From Nephrocerus scutellatus (taxonomy: Eukaryota; Arthropoda; Insecta; Diptera; Pipunculidae), in contig OX352761.1 of the NCBI GenBank assembly GCA_947095585.1, forward strand, positions 58,086,832-58,150,831: DNA of 64,000 bases. Direction: 5' to 3'. The notes beneath the pieces were generated by a model, which had not been told where the DNA came from, made no database searches, and saw only the letters and a list, made by a program, of their open reading frames with translations. Of the stretch, positions 43,426-54,567 are shown piece by piece (the stretch's first letter is position 1; each line of letters starts with the position of its first letter). The translations under genes and the position numbers were made by a program.

Positions 43426-44033
43426 GCAGAGTATTCTGGCTGGGGTAATTTTAACTAAGTCTAAACACCTTGACTTTGCCGTTCCAACCTCTCGTTTAAT
43501 TTGGAACTCAATTCTAGATTCGTCTGTTTATTCTCATGACTCTGTTGCTGCGATATCTGCTGCGATTCTTGCTTTTGCTGAATCAACTCTTTTTAAATTC
43601 TCTATATTATTAACTTCGCGTGCCCTTGGCTGGCTGGCGGACAGGCACACCAAATATTGTGATAAATTTTTAACCCACTACCTAAAGCCCGATTTTTTTG
43701 AAACTTTGCACACATGTGTTTCTCCATGACACACTTTCTTTTAAAATTTGGGGCCCTCGGGCAAAGGCGCGCCCATTCAAATTTTGAAAAAAAAAATACC
43801 CGATTTTCTTAAAATTGTATACACATCTCCGATGGACAACACTTTTTGTAAAAATTTTGGCGTGATCGGACCCCCGTGTCGGAAGGCCCCATTAAAATTT
43901 TAAAAAATGTACCCAACTGCTTTAACAACTTGCTGCAATCGGAAAATTGCTCTTGCTCATTTCCTGCGGTGCTTAGACCTCGCCTTCCAAGCTTCTGGGA
44001 ATTATAAGATTTAATGTTCACTTTACTTTCCAT
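43425..44033 (-). pseudogene. Gag N-terminus of a tRNA-Leu-primed gypsy-like element
   Basis: ATG at 44033 opens MESKVNIKSYNSQKLGRRGL and reads to KLLKQLGTFFK, where R3 (43597-43899) interrupts. On the other side ELIQQKQESQQISQQQSHEN and KLNERLERQSQ continue a glutamine-rich helix. Cut by the LTR of BEL element 3 near 43425. Confidence 0.65.
43597..43899 (+). mobile_element. Family R repeat, copy R3 (short)
   Basis: 303 bp between TTAA sites (43593-43596, 43900-43903). Same start and core as R1 and R2 (ATTCTCTATATTATTAACTT, CCCACTACCTAAAGCCCG, TTTGCACACATGTG) but it lacks the right-hand part. Confidence 0.65.
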
Positions 44034-44187
44034 TTTATTATTTACTGTTTAACGGTTTGTAAAATTTCACGTTATTTATTTACTGTCTCAAGGCTTGGAA
44101 AATCACCAATTATTTGCAAACGATTGAGACAGTAAGTCGCACAATTTGCAAAATCTTATTGTCTCTCAATTTACACGATTTGCAAAA

Positions 44188-44204
44188 TCCCACTTCTGAC
44201 ACCA
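44188..44204 (-). other. Primer-binding site, tRNA-Leu, perfect 17 nt
   Basis: Minus strand TGGTGTCAGAAGTGGGA, two bases from the LTR end, is complementary to the 3' end of fly tRNA-Leu as I recall it. Confidence 0.85.
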
Positions 44205-44206
44205 AT

Positions 44207-44693
44207 TGTTACGAAATTAGGGCTTTCGAGTTCGTAAAGGATTTTGAAAATAAAACACAACACAAGTTTATTAATTTACAAATAACAACCTCATTGTTTG
44301 TTAATTTAAACAGTAAAGTTAACACAAGTTCAAAATTTATATTGGTGACTTTACAATAATTCTCTTAGGTGGTAGCAGTAATAGTTTACAAAAACTTTTA
44401 CAACTTCACTAGTTAAATTCCATTTGACTAATGATTTCTCTGCAGCGAACGCCACCTTTTATACTCATTGAAAAATTGAAAAAAAAAATCTAATCTTATG
44501 GACAGAAATATCGAGAAAAGACCAGAAATTGTACCCTTATTCCCTTATTTACAACTAACGATACGATATATAGTCTTACCAGCCTAAAAGTATGCTATAT
44601 AAAAGTGTTTATTTTAAGTATGCAGTATGTACATTGCGATTTATCTTAGGATTCGAATTCTATTATATGCGCTACTAACTAATTTTCGTAACA
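44207..44693 (-). mobile_element. Gypsy-like 5' LTR (tRNA-Leu primed)
   Basis: TGTTACGAAATTAGGG...CTAATTTTCGTAACA, 487 bp; the first and last 14 bases are near-perfect inverted repeats. A related LTR start is at 46817. Confidence 0.82.
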
Positions 44694-45257
44694 ATAAAAT
44701 ACTATAAGGTACTAGCGTGTAAGAGTAATTTAAGTGTATGTTGTTATGTAAGAGATGTTATGTAACGTGCACACACATCATGTTACAATTTTACCTGTTT
44801 AAATTGAACACAACTAAATTCAAGAAATACGACAAAACTTACTTCACAACAAGTAATGCATTTTATACATTTAGGCAAGATGACGTTGCATACATATTGT
44901 AACGAAGCTGATTTAATGCAACCATTAAATCACCTACGTTACAAACCGTACTTCTAAAAATATACACAACATAATATTATGCATGCATGATATGGGGTTC
45001 AAAGCCATATAAATGTATATTAATATTTTTGTTACTATAAATAATAATTGTTTAATTAAATTATTATATAATTAATTTTATTTAAATATTTTCACTCTAC
45101 TATTTCCGAAAGTGATGCCTCTAAAAAAGAAAAACAGATTATCCATCCATCCAAGGACACAGTCTCTCGTAGAATCAAAGAAATGTTATAATCATATGGA
45201 GGAGACTATGATAAAATAAATCAAAAACAGTAAATATTTTGCCATTCAAGTTTATGA
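44694..45257. other. AT-rich interval with 46-bp palindrome
   Basis: 44898-44943 forms a hairpin with ends TGTAACG/CGTTACA and stem GATTTAATG/CATTAAATC. 45120-45195 encodes IIHPSKDTVSRRIKEML, faintly like hAT transposases, but it is too short to call. Confidence 0.5.
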
Positions 45258-45550
45258 GAGTATTTGCCGTTTTGATAGTTATTATAAGGTACTTGAAATG
45301 AAATGAATTTGTAGAAGGACTTTGGCTTTTTCATATTTTTTATGAACGTACAAGAGGTGCATCATAACTGTTCATTCCATGGATTCCTATCGTCCGATGC
45401 GAAAGAGTATTTGCCGTTTTGATAGTTATTATAAGGTACTTGAAATGAAATTAATTTGTAGAAGGACTTTGGCTTTTTCATCTTTTTTATGAACGTACGA
45501 GAGGTGCATCATAATTGTTCATTTCATGGATTCCTATCGGCCGATGCTAA
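45258..45550. repeat. 147-bp tandem duplication
   Basis: GAGTATTTGCCGTTTTGATA begins at 45258 and 45405; the copies differ at a few bases (ATATTTTT against ATCTTTTT, CGTCCGATG against CGGCCGATG). Content unidentified. Confidence 0.9.
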
Positions 45551-45590
45551 ACCGAAAAAATTATTCTCTTGGCTAAGCAAGTAAATAATA

Positions 45591-45592
<2 letters not shown>

Positions 45593-45622
<30 letters not shown>
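45593..45622. repeat. (AAT)n microsatellite
   Basis: Nine or ten AAT/ATA triplets. Confidence 0.95.
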
Positions 45623-45624
<2 letters not shown>

Positions 45625-45958
45625 TAAAATAGTTAAAAATAAAAGAAAGAAATTGTACGTATACGAGTAACGCACGTATACGAACAATTTCTTATTTGAT
45701 AATTGCGGAGATAAAATTCCCAGCAATTTAAAAGAGAAAAGCAATGAAATGGGGCGCGAAAATCACAATTAGGCAGGAAAAGAAAATATCCGTCAGCAGC
45801 ATTTTCTCTAAGAGTTTTTACACTAAACACTCCTGTTCGTTTTAATAACTTTTGGCTGAATTACAGCGTAACCGAGCTGTTCTTTAAAGAACGCCCCGGG
45901 GGTGTTCCAGCATACATTTACTTTAGTTTTAAGTTAGCGACCGACTGTTGTTGGTAGC

Positions 45959-46075
45959 TAAAGGGTGTTTTTTTGGGAGGTTTGTTTTTCCGATAGATGT
46001 CGTTTTATTTTATGACAGTTGTTTTGACAGCTCAAAGTGGCATTTCTACTCAGTATTGTTTGGCAAATCATTATG

Positions 46076-46116
<41 letters not shown>

Positions 46117-46279
46117 ACATTTGTGAAAAATAGTCGTGGTAGCCATATGCCAGAAATTGTGTTTAAATGTTAAATGCCAAAAAATTATCTACCAAATAAT
46201 AAAAAAATTTTGGTCATTTCATAATTTTATATGTGTTTTATTCAAAAAAAAATCGGCAACCTCTTAAAAAAACACGTTA
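45959..46279 (+). mobile_element. MITE with GGGTGTTTTTTT ends, copy 1
   Basis: Begins TAAAGGGTGTTTTTTTGGGA and ends CTCTTAAAAAAACACGTTA. It is the inverse of copy 2 (46284-46589), with a 35-base A run (46077-46113) that is shorter in copy 2. The terminal inverted repeat and TA-rich insertion site suggest a Tc1/mariner-type non-autonomous element. Confidence 0.8.
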
Positions 46280-46283
46280 TATC

Positions 46284-46589
46284 TAACGGGTGTTTTTTTA
46301 AGAGGTTGCCGATTTTTTTTTTGAATAAAACACATATAAAATTATGAAATGACCAAAATTTTTTTATTATTTGGTAGATAATTTTTTGGCATTTAACATT
46401 TAAACACAATTTCTGGCATATGGCTACCACGACTATTTTTCACAAATGTCATTTTTTTTTTTTTTTTTTTTTCATAATGATTTGCCAAACAATACTGAGT
46501 AGAAATGCCACTTTGAGCTGTCAAAACAACTGTCATAAAATAAAACGACATCTATCGGAAAAACAAACCTCCCAAAAAAACACCCGTTA
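46284..46589 (-). mobile_element. MITE, copy 2, inverted next to copy 1
   Basis: Starts TAACGGGTGTTTTTTTAAGA and ends CAAAAAAACACCCGTTA, a 16-base terminal inverted repeat. It is the reverse complement of copy 1, four bases away, so the pair forms a hairpin of about 300-bp arms. Confidence 0.85.
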
Positions 46590-46816
46590 CTTAGAGCCGA
46601 GCTGTTCAACACGAACACCATCCAAGTGATCCTTCTAAATTTAGTTTTAAGTCAGCGACCGACTGTTGTTAATGCTTTTGCAAATGTCGGCAGCGACTTA
46701 GAGCCGAGCCGTTCGAACGCGAACGCCACCGGTGTGCTCCGCTGGTGCCGCACCATCTAGTATAGTATTTAGTTTATTTAGTATTATGTAGTACTTATAG
46801 CCCAACGATTTTATTC
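46590..46816. repeat. GC-richer repeats around CGACTTAGAGCCGAGC
   Basis: Units containing TTAGAGCCGAGCTGTTC, AGTCAGCGACCGACTGTTGT and GTTCGAACGCGAACGCC occur here and at 45865-45958 on the other side of the MITE pair, so the MITEs inserted into this repeat. Confidence 0.6.
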
Positions 46817-47100
46817 TGTTACAAAATTTAGGCTATCGAAAGAGTTCGTAATGGATTTTGCAAATAAAAACCCAACGCAAGTTCACTTATTCACAAATTA
46901 GAACTTTAATTCACAAACAGCAGGAGTTCACAAATTTACACTGGTGATTACTTATTATTCCCACAAATAACACTTATGTTTACAATAACACTTATGTTCA
47001 CAATTACACTTATATTGACATTATAACACTGCTCAATCTACTTGCAAGTACTTTGGTGTAAATCCAAAAATAGTTAATATTATAATACAACAGTTTCAAG
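46817..47100 (-). mobile_element. LTR fragment related to 44207-44693
   Basis: TGTTACAAAATTTAGGCTAT, then GTTCGTAATGGATTTTG and AATAAAAACCCAACGCAAGTT follow the order at 44207. The other end is not resolved. Confidence 0.55.
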
Positions 47101-47689
47101 GATATTCTACTCTTTTCTATTCTGTTTCATGTGAACCATCTAGAAAATAACAAAACATAATGGAATATTCTTATATAAAACTGACCAAATAACTTTTATA
47201 TACAAGTACATAAAAACATATAATGTGAATATGGCTTCGATACATCCAGTGGTTTAGGCGTTATGACGTCTTGAATACAACGCCACCTACTGGGTCCAAA
47301 ATGAACATAAACTTCGATACCTCCGGTGGTTTAGGAGTGGTGCGATTACATACATATGCATAGTCAAGAGTTGATTATATGCATAGTTTGATGAAAATCG
47401 GGCAAACTTTTATATTAATTTATATTAGAGCCGCTCGGCCAGTCGGGGCTTAATTGGAATTGGAACCGTACGGGAAAATAGGCTACTGAATTGAACCTTG
47501 CCAAGAAATAAACAGAATTATTGAAACAAGTTGGATGTTCGTAAAAGCGATACAGATTTATTGGTTTGATCTTGGGGAATGTCAATAGCGAAGTAACACT
47601 AGCTTGTGAGGGCTTAAGTTGCAAAGATTCATCCTACAAGCTAGCAGGTTTGATGAGTAACGAACCAAGAACTACCGCCCCCTAATCCA
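47101..47689. other. No recognised feature
   Basis: Contains a direct repeat of ACTTCGATAC / CTTCGATACATCC with GGTGGTTTAGG (47234 and 47311), otherwise unassigned. Confidence 0.35.
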
Positions 47690-47885
47690 GTGGTGTGATG
47701 CGACCCGTGCCCAGTGGACTGGTTGGTAGCCAGGGGTAACCGGCTATCGCAAACGTGAGCCCGTTGATACCTGCCGCCCTCCATGTGTATCGGGCCCTCC
47801 AGTACAAGAGGCTCTGGGCTGGAGGTAATATTTTACTCATAATCTTTATGGATAAAAAAAATAAATTTAACTTTAATAAATTGAC

Positions 47886-49051
47886 GCATGACATGCCCAA
47901 GGCGCGGCTGGAGCAGTCCCCAAATCTAAGCCGAAAGGCTCTAAGAGGAGGGGACCTCCTGACCCGCCAAAGGGGCAGCCAGGAGGTGTGGACGATCCCC
48001 TGAGAAAGGGTCTCAGTGGGGCGGCGACTAGACACTATCTCCGACTCCTGGAGCAGGGCATAGAACCCGAACTAGCGAGGAAGGAGGTAGACGCTAGGAA
48101 GCTGGCGGCTGTAGAACATAGACCTCCCGTCATCATTCCCCAGGGGGCGAAGAGGGGGCCATCGGTCCTCACTCCACCACCTAGGGAGGACAAGAGATTG
48201 AAGGAGGGCACCGGGCAGCCGACCAGTGGGGGGGCTCTCAGCCTAGCTATGCGGAGGCCATTAAGCAAGTCAGGGTCGCTATCCTCGCGGAGCATGATCC
48301 GGAGGAGACACTGACCCACGAGCAGTTGGCAGCGTTAGAGGAATCCATCCTGGATGAGTTGGCGCTGGGCTGGGAAGTCAAAATTGGCTTCGACGGCGTC
48401 CACTTCAGGCCAGGGATGATTCTTGTCGACTGTTGCGATGGACGCTCGGCAGCTTGGCTTAAGGCACATGCTCCAACCCTTTCGACGTGGAAGGGACTGA
48501 AGCTCGTCGCCAAGGACGGGGATGACATACCCAAGCCGACTATTATGTCGGTGTTTCTGCCACGTAGCAATCGGCAGGGGATGGAGCGCTCCATCTCCCT
48601 GATTGTAGCACAGAACGAGGGACTCCACGTAGGTATGTGGAAGGTCATCGGCTGTCGATATGAAAGGGGTGGATTATTCTCCACAATATCCATAGACTCC
48701 CGAAGCAGAGATGCAATCAAAGAGGCAGGTCACTCCATTAGATACCGGTATGGCAAAATATCGGTGGGTGGCCTGAAGAAGAAGGAAAGCATACAGGTAG
48801 AGAAGGGGCAGAAAGACCCTCCCGCCCTAGCAGCAGATGACCCCCAGGGGGCAGGTACAATGGATACGGAAGGAGAAGCGGGAGCAGAAGAGGTACGCAT
48901 TATGGAAGACCTCGCTGCCCTTCCCCAACCGGACGTTGTACTAAACGAGCTGGAGGCGATCCGACAGCTAGAGGAGGATGAGCTGCTAGAGGAGATTCAG
49001 CACCTCGAACTAGAGACTGGAGAGGAGCAGCTGCCCTCTTCAGATAACTAA
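47886..49051 (+). pseudogene. Loa ORF1, DUF4780-like
   Basis: RNA-binding ORF1 product expected to coat element RNA. The frame of 47988-48314 (HYLRLLEQGIEPELARKEVD, PSVLTPPPREDKRLKE) shifts near 48250 to the frame of 48326-49051 (SILDELALGWEVKIGFDGVH, RSAAWLKAHAPTLSTWKGLK, ISLIVAQNEGLHVGMWKV), the DUF4780-type block. The tail is acidic (ELEAIRQLEEDELLEE). No ATG in frame was found upstream, so the start is uncertain. ORF1 stops 3 bp before the ORF2 ATG. Confidence 0.82.
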
Positions 49052-49054
49052 ATT

Positions 49055-50240
49055 ATGACCATTACACGCATTGCTCAGGTGAACACCTATAAGGCCAAAG
49101 GGGCAGCCGCCGTGGTGGCCAGGTTGTTCACCAAACAACATCTGGGGCTAGTGCTGGTCCAGGAACCCTGGTTCTACAGGGGACAGATATGTGGTCTGTC
49201 TTGCAAACCTTGTGGGGCAGGTTGCCCCACGAGCCTACATCGTCGTTAGAAATAGTATTAATTATCTATCTCTTTCAGAATTTATAACCCGGGACGTGGT
49301 AGCAATCCAGTGCCAGTTTAACGTAGACGGCACGCACCGGGAGATAGTCATCGCTTCGGCCTAATTTGCCGGGGAAAGGGAGGAAATACCGCCCCCAGAA
49401 ATTCAAGAACTGGTAGAATATTGCCGAAGGCTTAGCAAACCCCTACTGATTGGGTGCGATGCAAATGCACATAACGAAGAATGGGGGAGCACCGACACAA
49501 ATAAGAGGGGTGAGTACCTTTTAGAGTTTTTGGTGAAGGAAAACCTAGATATTTACAATGTAGGTAGTATTCCAACATTCGTGACTAGGGTTTGGGAAGA
49601 GGTACTCGACATCACCTTCGGAACTCCGACAGTGAGTCGTTTACTCAACAAGTGGAGGGTCTCCTCCGAACCAACTCTGTCAGACCACAGATTAATCTTG
49701 TTTGAATTGGGAGGGTTATTCATATGGGAAAGGGTTATTAGAAACCCCAGAAGGACAAATTGGGAAAAATTTAGAATCTATTTGCAGAGCAATCTACTAC
49801 ACGCTTCAGTTCAAAGAGTGGCCAGGTGTCCACACGAGCTAGAATGTGCAGCAGTAGAAATGAATATGGCAATATCTGACGCATATGAGTCGAGATGCCC
49901 GATTAGTTCACCCAAAGGGGGTAATGAAGTTCCTTGGTGGAACGAAGAACTGTCAGCCCATCGAAGGCAGGTAAGAAAACTTTTCAAGACCGCCAAGAGA
50001 AGGGGCAATACAGAAAGTCTCTCACGGCATGTAATATAAAAGTGAGTAGAGCAAAGCGCAGAAATTTTTCGTAACTTCTGTGAGGAGGTAAAAAACACTA
50101 AAGAGTCTGCCAGACTTTACAAAGCTATGGCTTAAGACACTAGTTGTTTCAAGGCTTCACTGAGAAACCATGAAGGTGAGTTCACAGAAAACGAAGAGCA
50201 GAGAGCTCTCCTCCTCCTGAGAAGTCACTTCCCGGGGAGT
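49055..50240 (+). pseudogene. Loa ORF2, endonuclease part
   Basis: Starts at ATG 49055, three bases after the ORF1 stop: MTITRIAQVNTYKAKGAAAV, LVLVQEPWFYRGQI (apurinic-like endonuclease start). A frameshift near 49205 and a stop at 49362-49364 follow. LIGCDANAHNEEWGSTDTNK (catalytic DANAHN), EVLDITFGTP and EPTLSDHRLILF (SDH) complete the fold in the 49530-50039 frame. Further stops at 50037-50039 and 50134. Confidence 0.87.
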
Positions 50241-50243
50241 ACG

Positions 50244-51300
50244 GTGAACAGTACCGAATCTGATAGGGACTTATACTATCGTAGATTTAGTAGAGAAGAC
50301 TGGAAGAAAGCCTCGGAGATATGCACTGAGCAAAGAATCCGGTGGGCAGTTAAAAGCTTCCAGCCCTTCAAATCAGCAGGTGTGGATGGGATAATCCCAG
50401 CAGCTAGGCAAATGGGGCTAGACAATCTCCTCCCATACCTTCTAAGAATATTCAGAAGTAGTCTAGCACTCGGGTATATACCGAAAAGCTGGAGAAGCGC
50501 TCGGATGGTATTTATACCTAAGGTAGGGAAGAAGGATCCCACACACCCAAAGTCCTACAGACCAATCAGCCTCACTTCGTTTGTCCTAAAGACTATCGAA
50601 AAGGTTATCGACAACTATGTAAGGTCGACTACACTGGTAAAAGAACCACTGCATTCCAGTCAACACGCATACAGAGCGGGCAGATCTACGGAGACCGCAC
50701 TGTGGGAACTGACGGAAAACATAGAGGGCTCACTCGCCAGTAAGGAAATCGCTCTATGCGCCTTCCTAGATATCACATGATGCGATAAGAAATGCTCTGG
50801 AGAAGAAAACAGTAGACGGCACAATCAGTAAATGGATGTCCGAGATGCTAATCACCAGAACAGCAGAAACCATAGTCGGTGACAAAACCATTATGGTTAA
50901 CACAACAAGAGGGTGTCCACAACGAGGAGTACTTTCCCCTCTACTGTGGAGCATCCTTGTAGACGAACTACTTCAGCGACTAGCTGAAGCAGGAACTGTA
51001 TCTCAAGGTTACGCGGACGATATAGTCATTGTGGCCAGAGGGAAGTTCGAGGAAAATCTATGTGACATAGTTCAAAATGGACTAAATATCACAAGCAGAT
51101 GGTGCCATGAGGTGGGACTTAGGGTGAACCCAAGCAAAACCACACTGGTTCCCTTCACCAACAGAAAGAAATTGGGGCGAATGCGACCAATGGCGAAGTG
51201 ATCCCAATCAGCGAAGAGGTCAAGTACCTTGGTCTGATATTAGCCAAGAGACTGCTATGGAATTAACATCAGCAGGCAGTAATAAAAAAATCTAAGAGAG
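50244..51300 (+). pseudogene. Loa ORF2, reverse transcriptase part
   Basis: AVKSFQPFKSAGVDGIIPAA, YIPKSWRSARMVFIPKVGKK, YRPISLTSFVLKTIEKVIDN, then CAFLDI at motif A, after which EGAFDN is deleted and the frame changes at about 50775 (SHDAIRNALEKK). TTRGCPQRGVLSPLLWSILV (motif B) and GYADDIVIVA (YADD catalytic box) are intact in the 50836-51201 frame. Another stop/frameshift lies near 51200. Confidence 0.88.
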
Positions 51301-51305
51301 CGCTC

Positions 51306-52205
51306 ATGGTGTGCAGAAGGGTGGCAGGCAAATCATGGGGAGTAAGCCCCAAAATAATGCACTGGATTTACACTATGATAGTTATACCAATGATCACCTA
51401 CGGAGCAGTGGCATGGGCAGGTAGAACCAAGCTAAGCACCACAGGGAGAGAATTGGAGAAGGTACAAAGGCTTGCTTGTGTCCTAATCACAGGAGCTATG
51501 AGGACCTGCCCAACGGCGGGCATGGAGGTAATCATTGGGCTACTCCCGCTGCATATAGTGGTAGAGGGCAAATCCAATGAAACCCTAGTACGCTTGACCA
51601 AGGTTGGCTGCTTCACGGCCAGCAGAGCGAGGAGCTTAATGAATTCACTAGCCAAGCTAACCCCTGTGGCATGCATGCCATCTGACAACATGGTGCAAAA
51701 GCTTGAGTTCAAAAAGAACTATGTGGTCAAACTAACAACCAAGTCGGACTTCAGGTCCGAAACAGACTACAAGATACATCCAGGAACTATAAAATGGTAT
51801 ACGGATGGATCAAAGAAGGCGGATGGCACAGGTGCGGGGGTAATAGGGCCACGAACCAAGTACTCTGAAGCAATGGGCCATTATCCGAGTATCTTGCAGG
51901 CAGAGTTTCACGCCATCGAAAGATGCGCTCAATGCAATCTGGATAGGAAATACATGAGGCAGGAAATAGCCATCATGTCAGACAGCCAAGCTGCGCTAAA
52001 AGCTTTAGATGCATTCCACACCACGTCTAGACTGGTGGAAGAATGCAAAACAAGGTTAAACAAACTTGGTGAAAACAACAAAGTAAAGTTGTACTGGCTG
52101 CCGGGACACATCGGTATAAAAGGTAACGAGCTAGCGGAAAAGCTCGCAAACAAAGGGGCAGAGATTCCGCTTTTAGGGCCGGAACGCTTTTGTGGAATTG
52201 GGTAG
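51306..52205 (+). pseudogene. Loa ORF2, thumb and RNase H domain
   Basis: A continuous 299-residue frame: WIYTMIVIPMITYGAVAWAG (thumb) and then RNase H with KWYTDGSKKADGTGAGVIGP (D), LQAEFHAIERC (E), IAIMSDSQAALKAL (D) and LYWLPGHIGIKGNELAEKLA. In the last block the usual catalytic D of GNExAD is E. A stop after LLGPERFCGIG at 52203-52205 is followed by the C-terminal part in another frame. Confidence 0.88.
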
Positions 52206-52211
52206 CGTATT

Positions 52212-52568
52212 ATGCGTGAAGAATTACGCAATATATGTAAAGAAACCGCTTCATTAAGATGGAAGGAACTCCCAGGTCTACGGCAAGCGAAAGAAATGTT
52301 GGGTGGCTATAACCCAAAGAGGTTCCGATCAATAATGGGACTAAGTAGGGGTAATGTTAAAATCATTACGGGGTTCCTAACAGGGCACTGCAGGCTGAAG
52401 GGACACCTAAAGAAAATTAAATTAGAAGAGGCTGACAGCTGCAGGCTATGTGGAGAAGCGGAGGAAACCCCGTGGCATCTTCTCAACGACTGTGGAGCAA
52501 CGATCCGCCAGAGGAGAGGGGCCAGCTGGGATCTCACGCATTCTCCGAGCTTTTACGTAATTGATTAG
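52212..52568 (+). pseudogene. Loa ORF2 C-terminus with CCHC
   Basis: WKELPGLRQAKEMLGGYNPK, FLTGHCRLKGHLKKIKLEE and CRLCGEAEETPWHLLNDC, the Cys-His knuckle typical of the end of Jockey/Loa/R1 ORF2. Its stop lies 7 bp before the octamer array. Confidence 0.87.
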
Positions 52569-52574
52569 AACCAG

Positions 52575-54567
52575 CATCTAATCATCTCATCATCTCATCA
52601 TCTCATCATCTCATCATCTCATCATCTCATCATCTCATCATCTCATCATCTCATCATCTCATCATCTCATCATCTCATCATCTCATCATCTCATCATCTC
52701 ATCATCTCATCATCTCATCATCTCATCATCTCATCATCTCATCATCTCATCATCTCATCATCTCATCATCTCATCATCTCATCATCTCATCATCTCATCA
52801 TCTCATCATCTCATCATCTCATCATCTCATCATCTCATCATCTAATCATCTAATCATCTAATCATCTAATCATCTAATCATCTAATCATCTAATCATCTA
52901 ATCATCTAATCATCTAATCATCTCATCATCTCATCATCTCATCATCTCATCATCTCATCATCTCATCATCTCATCATCTCATCATCTCATCATCTCATCA
53001 TCTCATCATCTCATCGTCTCATCATCTCATCATCTCATCATCTCATCGTCTCATCATCTCATCATCTCATCATCTACTCATCTAATCATCTAATCATCTC
53101 ATCATCTCACCATCTCATCATCTCATCATCTCATCGTCTCATCGTCTCATCATCTAATCATCTAATCATCTAATCATCTAATCTCATCATCTCATCATCT
53201 CATCATCTCATCATCTCATCATCTCATCATCTCATCATCTCATCATCTCATCATCTCATCATCTCATCATCTCATCATCTCATCATCTCATCATCTCATC
53301 ATCTCATCATCTCATCATCTCATCATCTCATCATCTCATCATCTCATCATCTCATCATCTCATCATCTCATCATCTCATCATCTCATCATCTCATCATCT
53401 CATCATCTCATCATCTCATCATCTCATCATCTCATCATCTCATCATCTCATCATCTCATCATCTCATCATCTCATCATCTCATCATCTCATCATCTCATC
53501 ATCTCATCATCTCATCATCTCATCATCTCATCATCTCATCATCTAATCATCTAATCATCTAATCATCTAATCATCTAATCATCTAATCATCTAATCATCT
53601 AATCATCTAATCATCTAATCATCTAATCATCTAATCATCTAATCATCTAATCATCTAATCATCTAATCATCTAATCATCTCATCATCTCATCATCTCATC
53701 ATCTCATCATCTCATCATCTCATCATCTCATCATCTCATCATCTCATCATCTCATCATCTCATCATCTCATCATCTCATCATCTCATCATCTCATCATCT
53801 CATCATCTCATCATCTCATCATCTAATCATCTAATCATCTAATCATCTAATCATCTAATCATCTAATCATCTAATCATCTAATCATCTAATCATCTAATC
53901 ATCTAATCATCTAATCATCTAATCATCTAATCATCTAATCATCTAATCATCTAATCATCTAATCATCTAATCATCTAATCATCTCATCATCTCATCATCT
54001 CATCATCTCATCATCTCATCATCTCATCATCTCATCATCTCATCATCTCATCATCTCATCATCTCATCATCTCATCATCTCATCATCTCATCATCTCATC
54101 ATCTCATCATCTCATCATCTCATCATCTCATCATCTCATCATCTAATCATCTAATCATCTAATCATCTAATCATCTAATCATCTAATCATCTAATCATCT
54201 AATCATCTAATCATCTAATCATCTAATCATCTAATCATCTAATCATCTCATCATCTCATCATCTAATCATCTCATCATCTAATCATCTAATCATCTCATC
54301 ATCTCATCATCTCATCATCTCATCATCTCATCATCTCATCATCTCATCATCTCATCATCTCATCATCTCATCATCTCATCATCTCATCATCTCATCATCT
54401 CATCATCTCATCATCTCATCATCTCATCATCTCATCATCTCATCATCTCATCATCTCATCATCTCATCATCTCATCATCTCATCATCTCATCATCTCATC
54501 ATCTCATCATCTCATCATCTCATCATCTCATCATCTCATCATCTCATCATCTCATCATCTCATCATC
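52575..54567. repeat. 2-kb octamer microsatellite (ATCATCTC / ATCATCTA)
   Basis: About 249 copies of an 8-bp unit. Two variants alternate in blocks: ATCATCTA dominates at 52841-52920, 53541-53680, 53821-53980 and 54141-54248; ATCATCTC elsewhere, with rare CATCGTCT units near 53010-53145. It begins at the 3' end of the Loa LINE. The C variant is open in all three plus-strand frames, encoding a repeating IISSSHHL; the A variant introduces TAA. Confidence 0.98.

Larger units (their letters stand above)
47690..52574 (+). mobile_element. Loa-clade LINE, near full length
   Basis: A 4.9-kb non-LTR element with ORF1 (DUF4780-like), ORF2 with endonuclease, RT, RNase H and a C-terminal CCHC, in plus orientation. 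RNase H plus this ORF1 type points to the Loa branch of Jockey-related LINEs. It leads directly into the octamer array. The 5' end is placed near 47690 from the GC-rich leader; no flanking duplication could be tested because the 3' side is the array. Confidence 0.85.

Noticed and set aside
52575..54567. CRISPR array or long repetitive protein gene
   Set aside because: The unit is 8 bp without spacers; the open frames have no start codon and are broken by the TAA-containing variant.
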